DNA of 64,000 nt from Mediterraneibacter faecis JCM 15917. Lineage in GTDB: Bacteria > Bacillota > Clostridia > Lachnospirales > Lachnospiraceae. The notes under the pieces are model-generated. The model made no database searches, was not told where the DNA came from, and saw only the letters and a program-made list of their open reading frames with translations. The position numbers and the translations under genes were made by a program. The stretch covers positions 1-64,000 of the forward strand of contig BBDW01000004.1 in the NCBI GenBank assembly GCA_001312505.1, written 5' to 3'. This document shows positions 57,252-64,000 of the stretch, one piece after another; the first letter of the stretch is position 1; every line of letters starts with the position of its first letter.

Positions 57252-58152
57252 ATGGATCTTGTTAAAATCGGAAAATATATTGCAGGGAAAAGGAAAGCCC
57301 TGGGAATGACGCAGAAACAGCTTGCAGAAAAATTAAATATGAGTGACAAATCAGTATCAAAATGGGAACGAGGCATTTGCTTACCTGATGTGTCGGTTTA
57401 TATGGAACTATGTGAGATATTGGGAATCAGCATAAATGAATTTCTTGCAGGGGGGGAGGATATTGACGCAGAAAATGTAGAAAAAAAGTCAGAAGACAAC
57501 ATTATACAAGTTACGAAAGACAGTAAAAAGAAACAGAAAAATTTAAAGAGCATTTTAGCAGTGGTAACGACATTTGCAGTAATCATGGTTCTGGTTTTAG
57601 GAGCAGTTTTCGTTCATAAGGTGATGCAGCCGAAGAATTATATTACAGCAGTTGACCGGACAAGTGCAGAAATGAAAACCGCAGAATTATTGTCGGGAGC
57701 AGATGGGGGCATATCTTTTTAATTTTTATGCAAAAGAAGAGTATAAGACATTGACAATTTATTTGTCAGAGTATCAGGCGGGAGAATTGATTAATAAAAG
57801 TAAAGTGGCAGATTTGGACTATGATGGGATCGAATCGGCTAAAAGAGGTGTGATTGCTGTGATACCGGATTTTGAATTGTTTCGAGTGAAATTGATCATA
57901 GCAGACGATTATTCTAAATGTTCTACAGATTTTCCGATTCTGGAAAATGTAGAAAACAGAGAATATTATGGAAGAAGTGCGACACAAGTGGAAGGTGAAG
58001 TTCCGATTCAGCGGGATACAGAACAGGGTCTGATGGCATTGATTTACGGAGAAGATGGATTGGAAGCAATTCCGGTAAAAGAAATGGAGCAGGGAAATTT
58101 TAGGGAAAAGAATGATTATGTCTATTATCTGTCCTTCCGGTTTGGAAAATAA
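57252..58152 (+). CDS. XRE regulator with membrane anchor
   Basis: About 299 residues corrected: an N-terminal HTH (KIGKYIAGKRKALGMTQKQL, LNMSDKSVSKWERGICLPDV), a Lys-rich linker, a membrane helix (ILAVVTTFAVIMVLVLGAVF) at about 102-123, and an extracellular domain of ~170 residues. DNA-binding domain inside and sensor domain outside suggests a one-component transmembrane regulator. G4 printed as G5 near 57706 splits it (GADGAYLFNFYAK). G7 near 57451 adds a Gly. It sits divergent from the orphan binding protein, which it may control. Confidence 0.78.
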
Positions 58153-58185
58153 TTACGTAAATGAAAATATGAGAGGTAAGATGAG

Positions 58186-58824
58186 ATGAAAACAAGAGAA
58201 GAAGCTGCTGCCTATGGATTAACTTTCCCGGACAGCTATGAAGACAGGCCTTTTAAAGACCAACGATGGCAGGTGATCCGTGTAAAGCCAGGGAAAAAGA
58301 TATTTTTGTGGATCTATGAAAAAGACGAATTGATCCATTTGAATGTAAAGACGGATCCGAGATGGAGGGATTTCTGGCGTGCAGCGTATCCATCGGTAAT
58401 TCCTGGATATCATCAGAATAAAGAGCATTGGAACACAATTATTCTGGATGGATCTATTCCGGACAAGGATATTGAACGGATGATCGGTGAGAGCTATGAT
58501 CTTGTGACAGACAGTCCTACAAAAAGAATTTATGAAGCTGTAAAACGGATTCCAAAAGGGCATGTGGCAACCTATAGACAGGTTGCGAAAATGGCAGGAA
58601 ATGAAAAGATGTCAAGAGCAGTTGGAAATGCGCTTCATAAGAATCCGGATCCGGATCACATTCCATGTTTCCGTGTTGTGAATGCGAAAGGCGAGCTTGC
58701 CGGAGCATTTGCATTTGGCGGAGCAGATGTACAGGCAGAGCTTTTGAGAGAAGACGGTGTGGAAGTAGTAGATGGAAAGGTTGATCTGACAAAGTATCAG
58801 ATGGATGATCAGATGGAAGAGTAA
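58186..58824 (+). CDS. YjbR/MmcQ-alkyltransferase-like fusion
   Basis: 212 residues. Residues about 1-110 are a YjbR/MmcQ domain (FPDSYEDRPFKDQRWQVIRV, LNVKTDPRWRDFWRAAYPSV). Residues about 115-200 are an O6-alkylguanine transferase-type HTH domain (IYEAVKRIPKGHVATYRQVA, KMSRAVGNALHKNPDPDHIP). The active-site motif is PCFRVV rather than PCHRV: the acceptor Cys is kept, the activating His is Phe. It could be a true but divergent repair enzyme or an alkyl-base sensor. Confidence 0.85.
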   Translation: MKTREEAAAYGLTFPDSYEDRPFKDQRWQVIRVKPGKKIFLWIYEKDELIHLNVKTDPRWRDFWRAAYPSVIPGYHQNKEHWNTIILDGSIPDKDIERMIGESYDLVTDSPTKRIYEAVKRIPKGHVATYRQVAKMAGNEKMSRAVGNALHKNPDPDHIPCFRVVNAKGELAGAFAFGGADVQAELLREDGVEVVDGKVDLTKYQMDDQMEE

Positions 58825-58855
58825 GATAGTACTGTTTCTTTTGGGAAAGATAGTG

Positions 58856-58907
58856 TATAATACTTACGAGTGATTGCTGTTCGCAAAGTACTGCGAACAG
58901 CATCTTT
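58856..58907 (+). promoter_or_regulatory. -10 box and hairpin before panE-like gene
   Basis: TATAAT (58856-58861) is followed by GCTGTTCGCA (58876-58885) paired with TGCGAACAGC (58892-58901) and then ATCTTTG. It could be a terminator of a very short RNA, an attenuator or a promoter-linked structure. The T tail is weak. Confidence 0.4.
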
Positions 58908-58997
58908 GTATAGTGCAAAGAGCAGGAAAGAATACATCATTATGGTTTTGCTTTTGAAGGGAAAAAAGTGTTGATCGGATAAGAAATGGAGAAATGA

Positions 58998-59958
58998 ATG
59001 AAAATTAAGAAAGTGGCAGTCCTCGGCGCCGGAGCAGTAGGCTCTTATGTAATCTGGGGATTATCGAGCAGAAATGACATAGAGCTTGGAGTGATCGCAG
59101 AAGGAGAACGAGCAGAGAGACTGAAACAGAATGGATGCACAATTAACGGAAAAATATACCATCCCGAAGTATGGAACCCCCCCGGAGAAACAGACGCTGT
59201 CGATTTACTGATTGTTGCATTGAAGTATGGCTCACTTTCGGCGGCATTGGAAAGTATTCAGAAAGCAACCACGGAGAATACTGTAATTATGAGTCTGATG
59301 AACGGGGGTAGACAGTGAAGAGATTATTGCAGAAAAAGTAGGAGTGGAGCATCTTCTTCCGGCAGTGATCAAGGTCGCTTCACATAAGGAAGAAGATGGC
59401 TATCACTTTGATCCTGAGACAACAATCGGAATTATTTTTGGCGAACTTACTGCACCTTACGATAGTGATCGCATCAGGGCAATTGAAGAACTGTTCAAGG
59501 ATACCGGAATCCATTTCCGGGCGACAGAGTATGCAAGAGAAGAGATGTGGAGCAAGTTTCGGCTGAATGTCTGTAACAATCTGCCACAGGCAATTCTCGG
59601 CGCGGGAGTTGGATGTTACCGTGACAGTGTGCATATGAAGGCAATCAGTGATGGACTGAAAGGAGAACTGGAAGCAATTGCGCAGGCGAAAGGAATCGAT
59701 CTGAGTAAGACTGAGGCGTCTTCCGGGCGTGGAAGTGCAGTACCGCCATCTGCGCGTTATTCTACTTTGCAGGATTTGGATGCAGGAAGACACACAGAGA
59801 TTGATATGTTTTCAGGTACACTGATCCGTATGGGAAAGGAACTTGGAATTCCGACACCGTATAATGAGTATACATATCATATGATTAAAGCACTAGAAGA
59901 GAAAAATGACGGACGGTTTAATTATACAGGAGATGAAGAACCGACCTGGTCAAAATAA
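58998..59958 (+). CDS. Ketopantoate-reductase-like protein
   Basis: About 319 residues corrected: N-terminal NADP motif VAVLGAGAVGSYVIWGLS, then LIVALKYGSLSAALESI, and a C-terminal helical domain (EEMWSKFRLNVCNNLPQAIL, PSARYSTLQDLDAGRHTEID). ApbA/PanE family; PanE proper makes pantoate for CoA, but the family is broad and no pan genes are near. G4 printed as G5 near 59306 cuts it (MNGVDSEEIIAEK). C7 near 59177 prints NPPGET. Confidence 0.8.
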
Positions 59959-60047
59959 AACAGGGAACAATTTGTGGCAGAGGCAGGTTATGAAAAAATA
60001 TTGAAACAGTGATGTTGAAACAACATAAAAAGGTGAGGTAAATTAAG

Positions 60048-60308
60048 ATGAAAGAATTATACGAAGCAATCGAAGCAAAAATTAAAGCAAGCGGTTATCC
60101 GAGAGCAATCTCCGGAGAAGATGTATACAACGACATCTGTGACCAGATTGACGGAAAAGAGAATGGAAGTTATGTATTGTTATCCAAGTTCGAAGATGAT
60201 GTGATCTTTGAATATCATATCACGATTCAGGATGAAGATTTCAACCTGGGGATTTTGACAATGCGAACACCGGAAGGCGTGTTTGAGACAGATTTTGATG
60301 CGGAATAA
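60048..60308 (+). CDS. Small conserved acidic protein
   Basis: 86 residues, acidic and soluble: MKELYEAIEAKIKASGYPRA, VYNDICDQIDGKENGSYVLL, EYHITIQDEDFNLGILTMRT. Small alpha/beta protein of unknown role; a strong AAGGTGAGG ribosome site argues that it is real. It lies 15 nt before the DUF1648 gene in the same direction. Confidence 0.65.
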   Translation: MKELYEAIEAKIKASGYPRAISGEDVYNDICDQIDGKENGSYVLLSKFEDDVIFEYHITIQDEDFNLGILTMRTPEGVFETDFDAE

Positions 60309-60323
60309 AAGGATGAATATGTT

Positions 60324-60773
60324 ATGAAGAAAATCAGCAGAGTTTCAACTATAATTAGCGCAATCATGCTACTTACTTATATTATTGTTCTTATCAGCAT
60401 CTGGAGCAGGATTACTGATACAGTACCGACACATTTTAATGCAGCAGGAGTGGCAGATAGTTATGGAAGCAAAAGAAACCTTGCATTTGAACCAGTTCTT
60501 GCCGCGTTTCTGTTGTTATTCCTCTCATTGATGGAAAGAATTCCGGCAATCTGGAATTTCCCGGTGGCTGTTACAGACGAGAACAGAGAAAGATTGTATA
60601 AGATTGCCATGATAATGATGGGCGGGATTAAGGTTCTGGTTACTGCCCTGCTGATTGATGTTGGAGTCAGCAGTCTTGTGGAAGGATATCCAATCTGGCC
60701 GATGTATATGATGCTTGGAGTGATGATAATATTGATTATCGTATCGACTGTGCAGATGGTTCGGGCGAAATAG
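60324..60773 (+). CDS. DUF1648-domain membrane protein
   Basis: 149 residues, four helices: STIISAIMLLTYIIVLISIW, the DUF1648 hallmark PTHFNAAGVADSYGSKRNL, then FLLLFLSLMERIPAIW and two more. SdpI-like proteins carry this domain as immunity or signal parts; here it stands alone, so function is unknown. Confidence 0.75.
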   Translation: MKKISRVSTIISAIMLLTYIIVLISIWSRITDTVPTHFNAAGVADSYGSKRNLAFEPVLAAFLLLFLSLMERIPAIWNFPVAVTDENRERLYKIAMIMMGGIKVLVTALLIDVGVSSLVEGYPIWPMYMMLGVMIILIIVSTVQMVRAK

Positions 60774-60861
60774 TGTGGAATAAGAAAATAAATAAAAACC
60801 CTCTTGTGCAATATGTTTATCCAAAATCTTAAAAAAATATAAAATTTATATAAAATCCTTC

Positions 60862-60890
60862 TTGAATTTAGCATGATGAAGTGCTAAACT
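60862..60890 (+). promoter_or_regulatory. cstA promoter with TAGCA-N8-TGCTA operator
   Basis: TTGAAT (60862-60867) and TAAACT (60885-60890), 17-bp spacer, filled by TTTAGCA-TGATGAAG-TGCTAAA (core 60869-60886). The same inverted repeat and gap occur in the OPT promoter at 28212-28229. Confidence 0.65.
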
Positions 60891-60967
60891 CTTAACATAA
60901 AAAAACAGAGCGCGATCTATTTATTGACGAGAGCATCTGGATTATAGTTAAGAAAGAAGGAAAGAAA

Positions 60968-62686
60968 ATGAACGGAGTTATAATGATGGTCATTGCCATC
61001 GTTGTATTAGGTGGAGGATATCTTTTCTATGGAAGATATCTTGAGAAGAAATGGGGAATTGACCCGAATGCAAAGACTCCTGCTTATGAACTGGAAGACG
61101 GCGTAGATTATGTGCCGGCAGATACGAATATCGTATTTGGTCATCAGTTCGCATCTATCGCAGGAGCAGGCCCGATCAACGGACCAATCCAGGCAGCAAT
61201 CTTTGGATGGCTTCCGGTACTTTTGTGGATTCTGATCGGAGGTGTTTTCTTCGGAGCAGTGCAGGATTTTGCATCCATGTATGCTTCTGTAAAGAACAAA
61301 GGACGTACAATCGGTTATATTATCGAAGAGTATATCGGTAAACTTGGAAAGAAATTATTTCTGTTATTCTGCTGGTTATTCTGTATTCTTGTTGTTGCTG
61401 CATTTGCGGATGTAGTTGCAGGAACATTTAACGGATTCGTAGCCGATGATGCCGGAGTTGTAAGCAAAGTAGCAGCAAATGGTGCTGTAGCAACAACATC
61501 CATGCTTTTCATTGTAGAAGCCGTAGCACTTGGCTGCATTTTGAAATATGCAAAACTGAATAAATGGGTTAATACAGCAATTGCAATTGTTATGCTTGTC
61601 GCAGCGGTAGCACTTGGACTTTATTTTCCAATGTATCTGACAAGAGAGACATGGCATATCCTGATCTTTATTTACATTCTGATTGCCAGTGTCGCACCGG
61701 TAACAATGCTGCTTCAGCCACGTGATTATCTGAACAGTTACTTGCTGATCTTTATGATTGCAGCAGCAATTGTCGGAGTATTTGTAGCAAATCCATCCTG
61801 TAACCTGAAAGCTTTTACAAGCTTCAATGTAGATGGAAGTTATATGTTCCCAATTCTGTTTGTAACAATTGCATGTGGAGCTGTATCAGGATTCCATTCA
61901 CTGGTATCTTCAGGAACTGCTTCTAAGCAGATTAAGAGTGAGAAGAACATGCTCCCTGTATCTTACGGAGCAATGATCATGGAAAGTATGCTTGCTGTAA
62001 TCGCACTGATCGCAGTTGCTTCCTTCGCTGATGGCGAGGCAGCAGCACAGGGACTGACAACACAGCCACAGATTTTTGCAGGAGCAATCGCAAACTTCCT
62101 TGAAGTGATCGGCTTACCGCATTCACTTGTATTTACACTGATCAACCTTGCAGTATCAGCATTTGCATTGACATCACTTGATTCCGTTGCACGTGTCGGA
62201 AGACTTTCTTTCCAGGAATTCTTTATCGATGATGACACAGATATGGATAATCTGCCATTGTACAAGAAAGTAGCAACCAATAAATATTTCTCAACAGTTA
62301 TTACACTGGTACTTGCATACTTACTTGCAAAGGTTGGATATGCAGAAATCTGGCCACTGTTTGGATCAGCAAACCAGCTTCTGTCAGTACTTGCACTGAT
62401 TGCATGTGCAGTATTCCTTAAGAAGACAAAACGCCAGGGAGCAATGCTCTGGATTCCAATGGTCTTTATGATGGCAGTAACATTTACAGCACTTGGAATG
62501 ACAATCTGTAAACTGGGAGGTCAGTTTATGACAACAGGTCTGAGCCTTGGAAATACATTACAGCTGATCTTTGCTGTTCTGCTTCTTATCCTTGGAGTAA
62601 TCGTAGCAATTCAGGGAATTAAAAAGCTTACAGAGAAGAAAGAAGCTCAGGCAGATAAAGTTGAGGAGACAACCATTCTGGAATAA
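60968..62686 (+). CDS. cstA: CstA-family carbon-starvation transporter
   Basis: 572 residues, about 16 helices. The CstA core is present: ILYGRYLEKKWGIDPNAKTP-type N terminus, VFGHQFASIAGAGPINGPIQ, CGAVSGFHSLVSSGTASKQI and LFGSANQLLSVLALI. CstA/BtsT proteins import peptides or pyruvate when carbon is short. Strong ribosome site AAGAAAGGAAAG. The frame is intact. Its promoter holds the operator shared with the OPT operon. Confidence 0.9.
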   Translation: MNGVIMMVIAIVVLGGGYLFYGRYLEKKWGIDPNAKTPAYELEDGVDYVPADTNIVFGHQFASIAGAGPINGPIQAAIFGWLPVLLWILIGGVFFGAVQDFASMYASVKNKGRTIGYIIEEYIGKLGKKLFLLFCWLFCILVVAAFADVVAGTFNGFVADDAGVVSKVAANGAVATTSMLFIVEAVALGCILKYAKLNKWVNTAIAIVMLVAAVALGLYFPMYLTRETWHILIFIYILIASVAPVTMLLQPRDYLNSYLLIFMIAAAIVGVFVANPSCNLKAFTSFNVDGSYMFPILFVTIACGAVSGFHSLVSSGTASKQIKSEKNMLPVSYGAMIMESMLAVIALIAVASFADGEAAAQGLTTQPQIFAGAIANFLEVIGLPHSLVFTLINLAVSAFALTSLDSVARVGRLSFQEFFIDDDTDMDNLPLYKKVATNKYFSTVITLVLAYLLAKVGYAEIWPLFGSANQLLSVLALIACAVFLKKTKRQGAMLWIPMVFMMAVTFTALGMTICKLGGQFMTTGLSLGNTLQLIFAVLLLILGVIVAIQGIKKLTEKKEAQADKVEETTILE

Positions 62687-62714
62687 GCAGAATAGTTAAT
62701 AAAGAGTAAGAGAC

Positions 62715-62760
62715 AAGATCTTCATGCAGACTTAAAATGTCTGGCATGAAGATCTTTTTT
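62715..62760 (+). terminator. Terminator after cstA
   Basis: AAGATCTTCATGC-AGAC pairs with GTCT-GGCATGAAGATCTT, followed by TTTT. A long perfect-looking stem; ends cstA. Confidence 0.85.
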
Positions 62761-62887
62761 CTAGTTCTATTTAATTGTACTCAAATAGAAACAGGTTAAA
62801 GTATAGAAATTTTACATTTGTCGGGTGTATACTAAGTCGTAATGTGAAAAGACAATCTAAGTAGTAACAAGATCAGGGGGAATATAA

Positions 62888-64000
62888 ATGAACGCGAACA
62901 TAAATCAAAAACATATGTTCAGTAATAAGATGATCCGTGCTCTTTTAGTACCAATCATACTGGAACAGTTATTGAATTCCATCATGGGTACCGCGGATAC
63001 GATGATGGTTAGTAATGTGGGATCAGCAGCAATCTCAGCGGTATCGCTCGTGGATTCCATTAACATATTGGTGATTCAGGCATTTTCCGCATTGGCAGCC
63101 GGAGGTGCGATCGTCTGCGCCAGTACATTGGACAGGGGGGGAATAAAGAACGGGCAAATGAGTCTGCACGACAGGTACTATTTATCATCACTCTTATATC
63201 AGTAGCTGTCAGCGCATTTTGTCTTATTTTTCAGAAACCGTTACTTCACCTGATTTTTGGAGCAGTTGAAGCAGATGTTATGAGAGCATCTGAAATCTAT
63301 TTCTTCTACACTGCATTATCATTTCCGTTTATTGCGGCGTATGATGCAGCGGCATCGATCTTCAGGGCACAGGAGAACACGAGAGATCCGATGCTCATCT
63401 CAATGGTATCAAACGTGATGAATATTGTCGGAAATGCAATTATGATCTGGGGCTTCCATATGGGAGTCGCGGGAGCTGCACTGGCAACTTTGATTTCACG
63501 TATTTTCTGTGCGGTCGTAGTATTGGCAGAGCTTCGTCTGGATCGTCAGCCAATTGTGGTACGAGATTATCTGAAAATCCGTCCGGACTGGAGAATGATC
63601 CGCAGGTCCTTGGAATCGGAATTCCATCCGGTGTGGAGAACAGTATGTTCCAGTTAGGAAAGCTGGCGATTCAGTCCACAGTATCAACACTTGGAACAAC
63701 AGCAATCGCTGCGCAGGCAATGACGAACATTCTGGAGAATCTGAACGGAATCGGTGGTATCGGAGTCGGAATCGGATTGATGACAATTGTAGGTCAATGT
63801 CTGGGAGCTGACCGGAAGGATGAGGCAGTTTATTACATCAAAAAGCTTTGCGTGATTGCTGAGATCGTTATGGCTGCGAGCTGTGTGATTGTTTTTGCAC
63901 TGACGAAACCAATTACGATTCTCGGCGGTATGGAACCGGAGAGTGCGAAGATGTGTTTCCATATGGTAATGTGGATCACGATTGTAAAACCGCTTGTATG
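62888..64000 (+). CDS. MATE-family efflux pump, runs off the window
   Basis: N-terminal three quarters of a second MATE pump: MIRALLVPIILEQLLNSIMG, TADTMMVSNVGSAAISAVSL, VCAQYIGQGNKERANESARQ (restored), then DAAASIFRAQENTRDPMLIS and STLGTTAIAAQAMTNIL. Two losses break it, at about 63117 (GCCCAG as GCCAG) and 63606 (AGGGTCC as AGGTCC); G7 near 63134 is in frame. AGGGGGAAT precedes the start. It differs from the pump at 54242 and belongs to a different subfamily. The end is outside the window. Confidence 0.85.

Noticed and set aside
1760-63140. Poly-G tracts as phase-variable contingency loci
   Set aside because: Phase variation affects a few surface or defence genes. Here the runs hit hisS, aspS, nadE, tRNA-Gly, promoters and terminators alike, and most are in-frame G4 to G7 changes. 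A technical cause explains all of them.
1-64000. CRISPR arrays, prophage or conjugative modules
   Set aside because: No regularly spaced repeats, Cas genes, phage structural genes, relaxase or integrase were seen on either strand.

Overview
The window looks like the chromosome of a gut Clostridium relative, most likely Lachnospiraceae. The pointers are moderate GC, strong AGGAGG-type ribosome binding sites, T-box and M-box leaders, a TrpXYZ tryptophan importer, selenium/molybdenum-linked purine catabolism genes and a 'holin-like' type I toxin. No species can be named from sequence alone.

One property colours the whole annotation. Runs of G (or C on the other strand) of 5-8 bases occur throughout, many replacing what must have been GGGG, and some GG/GGG or CC/CCC runs have lost a base. 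This splits or lengthens many housekeeping genes (hisS, aspS, nadE, hslO, ygfK, znuC, modC, mgtE and others). I read these as sequencing or assembly homopolymer errors, not pseudogenes, and give the joined coordinates. Internal controls support this: two tRNA-Gly copies differ by exactly CCC, a promoter spacer is 20 instead of 17 bp, and a terminator stem becomes perfect when G6 is restored to G4.

Layout. 1-8.2 kb is a decayed accessory region: an IS66 relic, remains of a two-gene membrane locus, a type I toxin, a YefM/ParE-like toxin-antitoxin pair, pieces of two AAA ATPase genes, a nuclease-plus-membrane protein that looks like a defence factor, a truncated flavodoxin-fusion gene and a ribbon-helix-helix regulator. 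8.2-23.5 kb is core metabolism: hisS-aspS, T-box-controlled trpXYZ, hicB, two tRNA-Gly, hom, thyA-folA, znuACB and ilvB-ilvN. 23.6-28.1 kb (minus) holds M-box-controlled mgtE and an OPT transporter operon with a PqqD-like protein. 28.5-32.2 kb has a methyltransferase, hslO and nadE.

32.2-54.1 kb is a large purine/urate-catabolism and molybdenum-hydroxylase maturation island. It contains a MoeA-like protein, a domain-swapped XdhC, guanine deaminase, arcC, ygeW, ygeY, ygeX, a YheO/DauR-type regulator, ssnA, an NCS2 xanthine/urate-type permease, ygfK, yqeC, a YqeB-MocA fusion, a nucleotidyltransferase-ModE fusion and modABC. Purines would be imported, opened by a Mo/Se hydroxylase pathway and drained through diaminopropionate and carbamoyl phosphate to pyruvate, ammonia and ATP. 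The catalytic hydroxylase subunits are not in this window. 54-64 kb is a mixed tail: two MATE pumps (one cut by the window end), an orphan solute-binding lipoprotein, an XRE regulator, a YjbR-alkyltransferase fusion, a ketopantoate-reductase-like gene and cstA. cstA and the OPT operon share a promoter-embedded inverted repeat. A 142-bp inverted-repeat element occurs twice, with a third partial copy.
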